Shown here: positions 9,472-18,096 of the stretch, in pieces
How the letters are laid out: each line of letters starts with the position of its first letter
How positions within the stretch are numbered: position 1 is the first letter of the stretch
DNA from: CAIOSQ01 sp041178225
GTDB lineage: Bacteria > Pseudomonadota > Alphaproteobacteria > CACIAM-22H2
Length of the DNA stretch: 64,000 nucleotides
NCBI GenBank assembly: GCA_041178225.1
Contig: JBEGVV010000258.1
Coordinates: forward strand, 3,642 to 67,641
Direction: 5' to 3'
The notes under the pieces: model-generated
What the model was told of the DNA's origin: nothing
The model's database searches: none
What the model saw: the letters and a program-made list of their open reading frames with translations, nothing else
Position numbers and translations under genes: made by a program

Positions 9472-10248
9472 ATGGACAAGGCTCTTGCCGGCCAGCGCGC
9501 GCTGGTCACGGCCGGCGCATCCGGCATCGGCCGCGCGATCGCGCGGCGCTTCGCCGCGGAGGGCGCGCGCGTCTTCGTATGCGACGTGGACGGGAAGGCG
9601 CTCGCGGCCTTCCTCGCCGAGAACCCCGGCAGTTCGGGCATCCTCGCAGACGTCGCCGATCCCGCGCAGGTGGATCGCCTGTTCGACGCCGTCGCGTCAG
9701 GCCTCGGCGGCCTCGACATCCTCGTCAACAACGCGGGCATCGCCGGGCCGACGCGCAAGGTCGAGGAGGTCACGGTCGCGGACTGGGACCGCTGCATCGC
9801 GATCAACCTCAACGGCATGTTCTACTGCACGCGGCGCGGCGTGCCGCTGCTGAAGGCCGCCGGCGGCGGCTCGATCGTCAACCTGTCCTCGGTGGCGGGC
9901 CGCCTCGGCTACCCGCTTCGCACGCCCTACGCCGCCTCGAAATGGGCGGTGGTCGGCCTCACCAAGAGCCTCGCCATGGAACTCGGCCCCGACGGCATCC
10001 GCGTCAACTGCATCCAGCCGGGCCTCGTCGCCGGCCCGCGCATCGACGGCGTCATCGGCGCCAAGGCAGAGGCCTTCGGCATCGGCTTCGACGAGATGAA
10101 GCAGCGCCTGCTCGCGAACGTCTCGCTGCGCCACATGGTGACGTCGGACGACATCGCCGAGATGGCGCTCTTCGTCTGCTCGCGCGCGGGCTCCAGCATC
10201 ACCGGCCAGGCCCTCTCGGTCTGCGGCGACCACCAGGTGCTCCAGTGA
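9472..10248 (+). CDS. SDR-family NAD(P)-dependent oxidoreductase
   Basis: This 258-residue classical short-chain dehydrogenase has the nucleotide-binding TAGASGIG (13-20), NNAG (87-90), and catalytic Ser140, Tyr153 and Lys157 in SSVAGRLGY and PYAASKWAV. It ends with a CGDHQVLQ variant of the usual C-terminus. It would oxidise a secondary alcohol or reduce a ketone. Start at 9472 is supported by GAGGGAGGGA just upstream. Its TGA overlaps the GTG start of the dehydrogenase at 10245, so the two enzymes are translationally coupled and likely serve one pathway with the BKACE gene. Substrate is inferred only as a hydroxyacid-like compound. Confidence 0.9.
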   Translation: MDKALAGQRALVTAGASGIGRAIARRFAAEGARVFVCDVDGKALAAFLAENPGSSGILADVADPAQVDRLFDAVASGLGGLDILVNNAGIAGPTRKVEEVTVADWDRCIAINLNGMFYCTRRGVPLLKAAGGGSIVNLSSVAGRLGYPLRTPYAASKWAVVGLTKSLAMELGPDGIRVNCIQPGLVAGPRIDGVIGAKAEAFGIGFDEMKQRLLANVSLRHMVTSDDIAEMALFVCSRAGSSITGQALSVCGDHQVLQ

Positions 10249-11189
10249 AGGCCGCGATCGCGATCGTCGGCAGCGGCTTCATCGGCCGCGGCTGGGCCGC
10301 GCGCTTCGCCTCGGCGGGCGCGACGGTGAGGCTCTGGGACAGCAACCCCGCCGCGCCGGGCGCCGCGCTGCGCTGGCTCGACGAGACGCTCCCGGCGATG
10401 GAGAAGCTCGGCCTGATCGCCGACGCGGCGGGCGCGCGGGCGCGCGCCACCGCCTGCACGACGCTCGAGGAGGCGCTGGCCGGCGTCGACTACGTGCAGG
10501 AGAACGCGCCCGAGGACCTCGCGCTCAAGCGCGACCTCCACCGGCGCATCGACGCGGCGGACTGCGCCTCGGCCGTGGTCGGCAGCTCGACCTCCACCTT
10601 CCCCGGCAGCCGCATCTTCGGCGGGCTGCGCGGCGCGGCGCGCTGCCTCGTGGCGCATCCCGCCAACCCGCCGCATCTCCTTCCCGTCGTCGAGCTTGTG
10701 CCGACGCCGGACACCGCGCCCGAGGCGCTCGCGCGCTGCAGGTCGCTGATGCAGGAGGCCGGCCAGGTGCCGGTGCTGCTGAAGAAGGAGATCGAGGGCT
10801 TCGTGATGAACCGGCTGCAGGCCGGCGTCATCTGCGAGGCGATCAGCCTCGTCGCCGACGGCGTGATCGAGCCCGACGACCTCGACGCGGTGATCCGCCA
10901 CTCGCTCGGCCTGCGCTGGTCCTTCATGGGCCCGTTCGAGACCATGGACCTCAACGCGCCATCCGGCTTCCTCGACTACGCCACGCGCTATGGCGGCCCG
11001 CTGCGCGGCCTCGGCCGCGACCTCAAGGTCGCCGCGGACTGGCCCTCCGAGGCGCTGGCGCGCATCGAGGCCGAGCGCCGCGCGCGCGTGCCGGCCACGG
11101 GGCTGCCCGCGCGCGGCGGCTGGCGCGACCGGCGCCTGATGGCGCTCGCCGCGCACAAGAAGCAGATGAACGACAAGGAAGGGGAGTGA
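10245..11189 (+). CDS. Lambda-crystallin-type 3-hydroxyacid / L-carnitine-type dehydrogenase
   Basis: The 314-residue protein belongs to the 3-hydroxyacyl-CoA dehydrogenase superfamily. It has an N-terminal Rossmann motif (IVGSGFIGRGWA), ENAPEDLALK, the SSTST strand, the catalytic AHPANPPHLLPVVELVP and the C-terminal helical-domain start EIEGFVMNRLQ. This pattern is closest to the free-acid enzymes lambda-crystallin (L-gulonate 3-dehydrogenase) and L-carnitine dehydrogenase rather than CoA-thioester enzymes. The GTG start overlaps the SDR stop as GTGA. The next gene, six bases downstream, is a BKACE. The pair suggests oxidation of a 3-hydroxy acid to a 3-keto acid that BKACE then cleaves with acetyl-CoA, as in carnitine degradation. 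Confidence 0.87.
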   Translation: MKAAIAIVGSGFIGRGWAARFASAGATVRLWDSNPAAPGAALRWLDETLPAMEKLGLIADAAGARARATACTTLEEALAGVDYVQENAPEDLALKRDLHRRIDAADCASAVVGSSTSTFPGSRIFGGLRGAARCLVAHPANPPHLLPVVELVPTPDTAPEALARCRSLMQEAGQVPVLLKKEIEGFVMNRLQAGVICEAISLVADGVIEPDDLDAVIRHSLGLRWSFMGPFETMDLNAPSGFLDYATRYGGPLRGLGRDLKVAADWPSEALARIEAERRARVPATGLPARGGWRDRRLMALAAHKKQMNDKEGE

Positions 11190-11194
11190 CGACC

Positions 11195-12145
11195 ATGGCA
11201 GACGCGAAGCCGAAGGCCCGGCGCAAGACGATCATCACCTGCGCGGTGACCGGCTCCATCCACACGCCGACGATGTCGCCGCACCTGCCGATCACGCCGG
11301 ACGAGATCGCGCGGGAATCGATAGCGGCCGCCGAGGCCGGCGCCTCGATCATCCACCTCCACGCGCGCGACCCGAAGGATGGTCGCCCGACGCCGTCGCC
11401 CGACGTCTTCATGGAGTTCCTGCCGCGCATCAAGCAGGCCTGCGACGCGGTGGTGAACATCACCACCGGCGGCGGCCACGGCATGACGGTGGCCGAGCGC
11501 CTCGCCGCGCCGCTGCGCGCGAGCCCGGAGATGACCTCGCTCAACATGGGCTCGATGAACTTCGGCCTCTACCCGATGCTCGAGCGCTACAAGGAGTTCA
11601 GGCACGACTGGGAGCGCGTCCACCTCGAGAACAGCCGCGACTTCATCTTCCGCAACACGTTCAAGGACATCGAGACGGTCCTGCACGAGCTCGGCGACAA
11701 GCACGGCACGCGCTTCGAGTTCGAGTGCTACGACGTCGGCCACCTCTACACGCTGGCGCATTTCCTCGAGCGCGGCCTCGTCAAGCCGCCGCTCTTCGTG
11801 CAGACGATCTTCGGCATCCTCGGCGGCATCGGCCCGCACCCGGAGGACGTCATGCACATGAGGCGCACGGCCGACCGGCTCTTCGGCGACCAGTACCGCT
11901 GGTCGGTGCTCGCGGCAGGCCGCCACCAGATGCCGCTCCTCACCATGGCCGCGACGATGGGCGCAAACGTGCGCGTCGGGCTCGAGGACTCGCTCTGGCT
12001 CGGGCCGGGGCAGCTCGCGAAGTCCAACGCCGACCAGGTGCGCAAGATCCGCACGATCATCGAGAGCCTGGGCGGGGAGATCGCGACGCCGGCCGAGGCG
12101 CGCGCGATGCTGGGCCTGAAGGGCGGGGACCGCGTCGCCTTCTGA
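11195..12145 (+). CDS. BKACE-family beta-keto acid cleavage enzyme (DUF849)
   Basis: Beta-keto acid cleavage enzymes condense a 3-keto acid with acetyl-CoA and split it into acetoacetate and a new CoA ester, or the reverse combination. The 316-residue protein has the zinc ligands His54 and His56 in IHLHARD and Glu264 in RVGLED, with Arg260 and Asp265 at the catalytic positions, a conserved FECYDVGH segment and TIFGILGGIG. ATG 11195 is preferred over GTG 11186 because GGGGAG ends eight bases before it. Together with the dehydrogenase upstream it forms a likely dehydrogenate-then-cleave module. A carnitine-like, ring-free 3-hydroxy acid is the best-guess substrate, without direct evidence. Confidence 0.9.
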   Translation: MADAKPKARRKTIITCAVTGSIHTPTMSPHLPITPDEIARESIAAAEAGASIIHLHARDPKDGRPTPSPDVFMEFLPRIKQACDAVVNITTGGGHGMTVAERLAAPLRASPEMTSLNMGSMNFGLYPMLERYKEFRHDWERVHLENSRDFIFRNTFKDIETVLHELGDKHGTRFEFECYDVGHLYTLAHFLERGLVKPPLFVQTIFGILGGIGPHPEDVMHMRRTADRLFGDQYRWSVLAAGRHQMPLLTMAATMGANVRVGLEDSLWLGPGQLAKSNADQVRKIRTIIESLGGEIATPAEARAMLGLKGGDRVAF

Positions 12146-12157
12146 CGCGGCGCCCCG

Positions 12158-14050
12158 TCAGCGCCTGAAGCGCGCGAGCTCCTCGGCGACGCGGGCGAAG
12201 ACGCTCTTCCAGTCGCGCTGGCGCGGCTGGCGGAACAGGCGCATCGACGGGTACCAGGGCGTGTCGTCGCGCCCGAGCATCCAGCGCCAGTCGGGCGAGA
12301 ACGGGACCATCGTCCAGACCGGGCGGCGGATCGCGCCGGCGAGGTGCACGATCGAGGTGTCGGCGGCGACGAGCAGGTCGAGCGCGCAGAGCGCCGCCGC
12401 GCTTTCCGCGAAGTCGGTGAGCAGCGGCGCCATGTCCTCCACCTTGCCGAGCCGCGCGAGGTCGGCGTCGTCGCCCTCGCGCCGGTTCTTCTGCATGGAG
12501 AAGAAGCGCACGCCCGGCACGTCGAGGAGCGGGCCGAAGGCGAGCGGGCGGAACGACCTGTGGTGGTCGTTGCCGTGCTGCGGGTTGCCCGCCCAGACGA
12601 GGCCCACGCGCAGCCCGCCGCCCTGCCCCAGCCGCTCCTTCCAGGCGCGCACCAGCTCCGGGTCCGGCGCGAGCTCGTCGCCGGGCGGCGGGATCGTGTC
12701 GAGCTCGCAGGCGAGCACGCCGGGGATGCTCAGCAGCGGGCAATGCACGTCGAAATGCGGCAGCGGGTTGCCGCGCTGCACGAGGCGGATGCCAGGCCGC
12801 GCGAGCGGCGCGGCAAGGCGCAGCAGTTCGGGCTGGATCTCCACGACGACGTCGGCGCCGAGCGCGCGCACGATCGGCACGTAGCGCAGGAACTGCAGCG
12901 TGTCGCCCAGGCCCTGCTCGGCATGGAGCAGGATCGTCTGCCCGACGATGGACTCGCCGCGCCACCAGGGCTGCCGGAAGGGCCGCGGCGGCAGGACGGC
13001 GAGCTTCCAGCGCGCCTCGTAGCGCTCCCAGCCCTCGCGGAACTGGCCCAGCGTGAGCAGCGCCTGGCTCATGTTGCTGACGGCCTCGTGGTAGACGGGC
13101 CTCAGCTCGAGGGCCTTGCGGAAATGCGCCACCGCCTCCTCGTGGCGGCAGCGACCCATCAGGACGATGCCGAGGTTGCCGAAGCCATCCGCATAGTTCG
13201 GCCGCAGCTCCAGCGCCTTGCGGTAGCAGGCCTCGGCCTCGTCGAGGCGCCCCTGCCGGAAGAACGTGTTGCCGAGGTTGTTGTGCGCCTCGGGGAAGTC
13301 CTCGCGGATCGCGATCGCGGCGCGGAAGCTCGCCTCGGCGTCGGCGAGGCGGCCGAGATGCTTGAGGCGGCTGCCCAGCTGGTTGTGCGCCTCGGCGTCG
13401 CGCGGATCGAGCTCGATCGCGCGGCGGAAGCACGCGATCGCCTCGTCGTGCTTGTTCTGGCGCGCGAGCACCATGCCCTGGCCGCGATGCGCGTCGCCGT
13501 AGTCCGGGCGCAGCCCGAGGGCCTCGAGGAAATGCTTCGCGGCGTCGTCGAGCGCGCCCGACTTGCGCAGCAGGTGGCCGAGGTTGTTGTGCGCCTCCGG
13601 GAATTCGGGGCGGGCCGCGATCGCGGCGCGGTAGCTCGCCGCGGCCTCGCGCCAGCGCTGGCGCTTCTCGTGCAGCGCGCCGAGGTTGTTGTGCGCGTCC
13701 GCGTAGCGGCGGTCCAGCTTCACCGCCTGCTCGTAGTGCTTCTGCGCCTCGTCGAGCCGGCCGAGCGCCTGCAGCGCCGTGCCAAGGTTGCCGTGGAAGG
13801 GCGCCGCGCCCGGATTGGCGGCGATGGCCGCGCGGATCTTCTCGACCGCCGCCGCCGGCTCGCCGCGCTGGATGTCGAGCACGCCCATGAGGTGCAGCGC
13901 GCCGGGATGGCCGGGCCGCTCGCGCAGCACGCGCTCGTAGAGCGCCTGCGCCTCCGACAGGCGCCTTGCCTGGTGGAGCCGCACGCCCTCCTCGAACAAC
14001 GCCCTGGTCCCGGCCGCCGCCTCGGCGGAGGGGGCGCCGCTCCCGGTCAT
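12158..14050 (-). CDS. TPR protein with C-terminal GT9-like glycosyltransferase domain
   Basis: The 630-residue protein starts with about ten tetratricopeptide repeats (residues ~18-370), many with the AHNNLG and AxxxYxxAL signatures. A C-terminal domain follows with AEQGLGDTLQFLRY and AADTSIVHLAGAIRRPVW, motifs found in glycosyltransferase-B folds related to ADP-heptose transferases. Proteins of this plan are common in proteobacteria near surface or flagellar glycosylation genes, but no such genes adjoin this one. It is convergent with the BKACE gene, with 12 bases between stop codons. No signal peptide is visible, so a cytoplasmic role is likely. A paralogue with the same plan lies at 23075. 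Confidence 0.85.
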   Translation of the reverse strand: MTGSGAPSAEAAAGTRALFEEGVRLHQARRLSEAQALYERVLRERPGHPGALHLMGVLDIQRGEPAAAVEKIRAAIAANPGAAPFHGNLGTALQALGRLDEAQKHYEQAVKLDRRYADAHNNLGALHEKRQRWREAAASYRAAIAARPEFPEAHNNLGHLLRKSGALDDAAKHFLEALGLRPDYGDAHRGQGMVLARQNKHDEAIACFRRAIELDPRDAEAHNQLGSRLKHLGRLADAEASFRAAIAIREDFPEAHNNLGNTFFRQGRLDEAEACYRKALELRPNYADGFGNLGIVLMGRCRHEEAVAHFRKALELRPVYHEAVSNMSQALLTLGQFREGWERYEARWKLAVLPPRPFRQPWWRGESIVGQTILLHAEQGLGDTLQFLRYVPIVRALGADVVVEIQPELLRLAAPLARPGIRLVQRGNPLPHFDVHCPLLSIPGVLACELDTIPPPGDELAPDPELVRAWKERLGQGGGLRVGLVWAGNPQHGNDHHRSFRPLAFGPLLDVPGVRFFSMQKNRREGDDADLARLGKVEDMAPLLTDFAESAAALCALDLLVAADTSIVHLAGAIRRPVWTMVPFSPDWRWMLGRDDTPWYPSMRLFRQPRQRDWKSVFARVAEELARFRR

Positions 14051-14111
14051 GGCGACGACCCGTCCGGATGCATGAGCCCATGATAGCGCCGGCGTGCCGG
14101 CGGTTCAGCAC

Positions 14112-14906
14112 TCACGCGCCGCGCCTCCCGCCTCGCAGCGCCAGCCGCGCCGCGAGCAGCGCGATCCCTACCGCGACCAGCATCAGCGTCGCCAGCGCGT
14201 TGATCTGCGGCGAGAGGCCGAGGCGCACGCTCGCGAAGACCAGCATGGGCAGCGTGGTCGCGCCCGGCCCCGAGACGAAGCTGGCCACGACCAGGTCGTC
14301 GAGCGACAGGGTGAAGGCGAGCAGCCAGCCAGCCGCCAGGGCGGGCGCCAGCAGCGGCAGGGTGACGGTGCGCAGGATCTCCGCGGGCCGCGCACCGAGG
14401 TCGGCCGCCGCCTCCTCCAGCGCCGGGTCCTGGTCCGCGAGCCGTGCCTGCACGACCGTGGCGACATAGGCGATGGCGAAGGTGGCGTGCGCGATCGTCA
14501 CGGTCGCGGCGCCGCGCTCGGCCGGCCAGCCAGTCGCGCGCTCGAGCCCGACGAAGAGCAGCAGCAGCGTCACGCCGGCCAGGATCTCCGGCATGACGAG
14601 GAGCGCCGCGAGCGCGCCACCCAGCGCGCCGCGCAGGCGGAAGCGCCCCATGCGCGCCATCGCGAGCCCGGCGGCGGCGCCGATCGCGGTGGCGAGCGTC
14701 GCGCTCGCGGCGGCGATGGCGAGGCTCAGCCCCGCCGCGCGCAGCATGCGCTCGTTGCCGAGGAGCTCGCCGTACCAGCGCAGCGAGAAGCCGCTCCAGC
14801 TCGTGAGCAGCGGCGAATCGTTGAAGGAGAAGGCGACCAGCACGAGGATCGGCAGGTAGAGGAAGGCGAGGCCAAGGCCCAGCCCGACCAGGAGCCGGGC
14901 GCTCAT
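14112..14906 (-). CDS. ABC transporter permease, spermidine/putrescine (PotI) type
   Basis: A 264-residue inner-membrane permease with about six hydrophobic segments and the EAA loop EEAAADLGARPAEILRTVTLPLL that docks the ATPase. The start RLLVGLGLGLAFLYLPILVL followed by FSFNDSP is typical of PotI/YdcV proteins. ATG 14906 overlaps the stop of the preceding permease gene as ATGA, which fixes the start. It is the last gene of a minus-strand operon running binding protein, ATPase, permease, permease. Polyamines or related amines are likely cargo. Confidence 0.9.
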   Translation of the reverse strand: MSARLLVGLGLGLAFLYLPILVLVAFSFNDSPLLTSWSGFSLRWYGELLGNERMLRAAGLSLAIAAASATLATAIGAAAGLAMARMGRFRLRGALGGALAALLVMPEILAGVTLLLLFVGLERATGWPAERGAATVTIAHATFAIAYVATVVQARLADQDPALEEAAADLGARPAEILRTVTLPLLAPALAAGWLLAFTLSLDDLVVASFVSGPGATTLPMLVFASVRLGLSPQINALATLMLVAVGIALLAARLALRGGRRGA

Positions 14907-15754
14907 CCGCGCGCCTGCAGCCGCTGGAAGAGCAGGATCGGCGCGGCGAGCAGCGCCACCATCGCGATCGCCAGCGCCGAGGTGGCCGGCCAGTCGCGGC
15001 TGGAGAAGAACTCGTTCCAGATCGCGCGCCCGAGCAGGTTGGCGTCCGGCCCGCCGAGCATCTCCGGGACGATGAACTCCGCGGTCGCGGGGATGAAGAC
15101 GAGCAGCGCGCCGGCCGCCAGCCCCGGCAGCGAAAGCGGCAGGGTGACGGTCAGGAACACCGCCGACGGGCGGGCGCCGAGGTCGGCGGCCGCTTCCTCC
15201 AGCGCCGGGTCGAGCTTCTCGAGGCTGGCATAGAGCGGCAGCACCATGAAGGGCAGGTAGACGTAGACGAGGCCGAGCAGCACGGCGAAGTCGTTGTCGA
15301 CCAGCTCCAGCGGCGCGTCGATCGCGCCGATCGCCTCGAGCGCGGCGTTGACCAGGCCCGAGGGCTTCAGCAGCGCCGTCCACGCGTAGATGCGCACGAG
15401 GAACGACGTCCAGAACGGAAGCATGACGAGCAGGAGCAGCGTCTCGCGCCGGCCGCGCGGCGCGCGCGCGATCGCGAGCGCCATCGGATAGCCGAGCAGC
15501 GCCGCGCAGGCGGTCGCGAGCCCGGCCATGCGCAGCGAGGAGAGCAGCGCATCGAGGTAGACCTCGTCCGACGCGAGCAGCCGCCACGCGGCAAGGCCGG
15601 GCCGCGAGAGGTCGAAGGGCGGCGCGCCCTCCACGGGCGTCGCGAAGCTGATCGCGAGCGCCATCGCGAAGGGCAGCACGAAGAAGGCGGCGAGCCAGGC
15701 CGCCGGGAGCGCGAGGATCGCGGCGCGAAGGCCACGCGGCCAGAGAAGGCTCAT
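14903..15754 (-). CDS. ABC transporter permease, spermidine/putrescine (PotH) type
   Basis: The 283-residue protein has about six membrane helices, a large N-terminal periplasmic loop, SFLVRIYAW (a PotB/PotH hallmark) and the EAA motif EEAAADLGARPSAVFLTVTLPL. It would pair with the PotI-type permease to form the transmembrane channel. It overlaps the ATPase gene by four bases upstream and the second permease by four bases downstream, so all three are translationally coupled. Confidence 0.9.
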   Translation of the reverse strand: MSLLWPRGLRAAILALPAAWLAAFFVLPFAMALAISFATPVEGAPPFDLSRPGLAAWRLLASDEVYLDALLSSLRMAGLATACAALLGYPMALAIARAPRGRRETLLLLVMLPFWTSFLVRIYAWTALLKPSGLVNAALEAIGAIDAPLELVDNDFAVLLGLVYVYLPFMVLPLYASLEKLDPALEEAAADLGARPSAVFLTVTLPLSLPGLAAGALLVFIPATAEFIVPEMLGGPDANLLGRAIWNEFFSSRDWPATSALAIAMVALLAAPILLFQRLQARG

Positions 15755-16809
15755 GCCGGGACGATCGGCGCTTCCGCCGGATCCCAGTCCAGCGCCACCG
15801 CGCTGCCCGGCGCCGGGCAGGGATCGCGCGGCGCGAGGCTCGCCTGCAACTCGCGCCCGTCGGCCAGCACGACGCCGAGCGACACGCTCTCGCCGAGGAA
15901 GGCGGCGTGGCCCGCGACGCCCTGCAGCCGCCCGCTGCCCGGCGGCGCGAGGCGCAGCGCCTCGGGCCGCAGCACGATCGTCGCGACCGTGCCGGGCGCG
16001 AGGCCTGGAGCGGAGCTGCCGGCGAGCATTCCAAGAGGTCCCGCATCCAGGAGCGCGGCAGCCCTGCCCGCCTTCGCGAGCCGTCCGTCGACGAGCGCGG
16101 CGCGGCCCAGGAAGGCGGCGACGTGCCGGTCGGCGGGTGACTCGTATACCTCGCGCGGGCTGCCGACCTGCGCCAGCCGCCCGCCCCGCATGACGGCGAG
16201 CCGGTCGGCGACCGCCAGCGCCTCCTCCTGGTCGTGGGTGACGAGCACGAAGGTGATGCCCAGCCGCTTCTGCAGCGCCAGCAACTGGCGGCGCGTCTCC
16301 TCGCGCAATCCCTTGTCGAGCGCGGCCATCGGCTCGTCGAGCAGCAGGATGCGCGGCAGCTTCGCGAGCGCCCGCGCGAGCGCCACGCGCTGGCGCTGGC
16401 CGCCGGAGAGCTGGTGCGGGCGCCGGCCGCCGAGGCCCTCGAGCCGCACGAGCGCGAGCATCTCCGCCACGCGGCGCGTGATGTCGGCCTTCGCCATTCC
16501 CTCGCGCACCAGCCCGTAGGCGATGTTCGTCGCCACGTCCATGTGCGGGAAGAGCGCGTAGGACTGGAACACCGTGTTCACGGGCCGGCGCCAGGGCGGC
16601 AGCGCGGTGGCGTCGAGCTCGCCGATCCCGATGCGCCCCGCGTCGGGAAGCTCGAGCCCGGCCACCAGCCTAAGCAGGGTCGTCTTGCCGCAGCCCGAGG
16701 GACCGACGAGCGCGAAGAACTCGCCCTCGCCGATCGCGAGGTCGACGCCGTCCACGGCCGCGACCGGGCCGTAGCGCCGCGACACGCCCTCGAGGACGAT
16801 GCCAGCCAT
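15751..16809 (-). CDS. ABC transporter ATP-binding protein, PotA type
   Basis: This is the ATPase of the polyamine-type importer, 352 residues. Walker A GPSGCGKTT (36-44), signature LSGGQ (134-138), Walker B ILLLDEPMAALD and the switch His in VTHDQEEA are all present. A C-terminal TOBE-like regulatory domain (about 250-352) carries TIVLRPEALRL. The closely spaced order with both permeases and the downstream-overlapping starts support a single transcript from the potF-like promoter. Confidence 0.95.
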   Translation of the reverse strand: MAGIVLEGVSRRYGPVAAVDGVDLAIGEGEFFALVGPSGCGKTTLLRLVAGLELPDAGRIGIGELDATALPPWRRPVNTVFQSYALFPHMDVATNIAYGLVREGMAKADITRRVAEMLALVRLEGLGGRRPHQLSGGQRQRVALARALAKLPRILLLDEPMAALDKGLREETRRQLLALQKRLGITFVLVTHDQEEALAVADRLAVMRGGRLAQVGSPREVYESPADRHVAAFLGRAALVDGRLAKAGRAAALLDAGPLGMLAGSSAPGLAPGTVATIVLRPEALRLAPPGSGRLQGVAGHAAFLGESVSLGVVLADGRELQASLAPRDPCPAPGSAVALDWDPAEAPIVPA

Positions 16810-16840
16810 GCCGGCGCGGCCGCGCCTCCCTGCCCCGCCC

Positions 16841-17938
16841 TCAGCGCCCGGTCTTCACCCGCGTCCAGGCGCGCGTGCGCAGGCGGTCGAACTCCAGGTC
16901 CGCGGGCGTGATCGTGTAGAACCGCGCCTGGATCTCGGCCGGCGGGTAGACGCCGGGGTCGGTGCGCGTCGCCTCGTCGATGCGCGGCAGCGCCGCGGGC
17001 ACGGCGACGGCATAGCCAAGGAAGCTCGAGTTCATCGCCGCGATCTCGGGCCGCAGCATGAAGTCGATGAAGCGGTGGGCGTTGTCGACGTTCGCCGCGT
17101 CGGCCGGGATGGCCGCGGTGTCGATCCAGGTGAGCGCGCCCTCGACCGGGATCGAGTACTCGATCGACACGCCGCGGCGGGACTCGGCCGCGCGCTTCGC
17201 GGCCTGCTTGACGTCGCCCGAGAAGCCGAAGGCGAGGCATGCGTCGCCGCTCGCGAGCGCGTTGATGTAGTCCGAGGAGTGCCAGCGCCGCACGAAGGGG
17301 CGGATCGCCTGCAGCGCGGCGACGGCCTTCTCCAGGTCCTCCGGCTTCTTCGAATCCGGGTCGAGGCCCAGGTAGGCGAGCGCGGCCGGGAAGACGTCGG
17401 TCGGCGAGTCGAGCACGATCACGCCGCAGGAGCGGAAGCGCGACACGACCGCGGGATCGAAGATCATGCGCAGCGAGTAGACCGGGGCGTCCGGCATCGT
17501 CTTGAGGACGCGCTCGCGGTTGTAGCCGATGCCCGTCGTGCCCCAGAGCCAGGGCACGGCGTGGCGGTTGCCGGCGTCGAAGCGCTCGAGGCGCTTCATC
17601 ACGCCGGGATCGAGCTGCGCGTGGTTCGGGATCTTCGCACGGTCGAGCGGCCGGTAGAGGTTCGCCTTCAGCTGCGTCGCCAGGAAGGGCGAGGCCGTCG
17701 GCACGACGAGGTCGTAGCCGCTGCGGCCCGCGCGCAGCTTCGCGTCGAGGATCTCGTTCCCGTCGTAGGTGTCGTAGGTGACCTTGATGCCGGTCTCCTG
17801 CTCGAAGCGCTTGAGCGCCTCGGGCGCGACGTAGTCGTTCCAGTTGTAGACGCGCAACTGCCCCTGCGCGGCCGCGTCGAGCGCGACGCCCGCGAGCAGG
17901 GCGAGGGAACAGGCGATGCGGGCGATGGCGACGCGCAT
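16841..17938 (-). CDS. Polyamine-type periplasmic substrate-binding protein (PotD/PotF family)
   Basis: The 365-residue protein has a Sec signal peptide (about residues 1-24, hydrophobic core IACSLALLAGVA, cleavage after an Ala-rich site) and the family opening LRVYNWNDYVAPEALKRFEQETGIKV. Later blocks VPWLWGTTGIGYN and NAHRFIDFMLRPEIAA are typical of PotD/PotF. It would capture putrescine, spermidine or a similar amine in the periplasm. ATG 17938 is chosen since a GGAGA ribosome binding site lies seven bases upstream and the signal peptide starts there; the in-frame extension is not signal-like. It is the first gene of the importer operon and is divergent from the allantoinase gene. Confidence 0.92.
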   Translation of the reverse strand: MRVAIARIACSLALLAGVALDAAAQGQLRVYNWNDYVAPEALKRFEQETGIKVTYDTYDGNEILDAKLRAGRSGYDLVVPTASPFLATQLKANLYRPLDRAKIPNHAQLDPGVMKRLERFDAGNRHAVPWLWGTTGIGYNRERVLKTMPDAPVYSLRMIFDPAVVSRFRSCGVIVLDSPTDVFPAALAYLGLDPDSKKPEDLEKAVAALQAIRPFVRRWHSSDYINALASGDACLAFGFSGDVKQAAKRAAESRRGVSIEYSIPVEGALTWIDTAAIPADAANVDNAHRFIDFMLRPEIAAMNSSFLGYAVAVPAALPRIDEATRTDPGVYPPAEIQARFYTITPADLEFDRLRTRAWTRVKTGR

Positions 17939-18096
17939 TGTTTGTCTCCATTGCAGGAGGTGGATGCGACGAATCGCGCAGATTTGGCCGCCTTCGCCGC
18001 GGCGCGTCAATCGCCGCGATCCGGCGACGCGCGCCCCTTGTCGCCGCGCTGCCCCCGCGAGAGGATGCGGATCTCCCCCGCATGGAGCCCGCCCCC

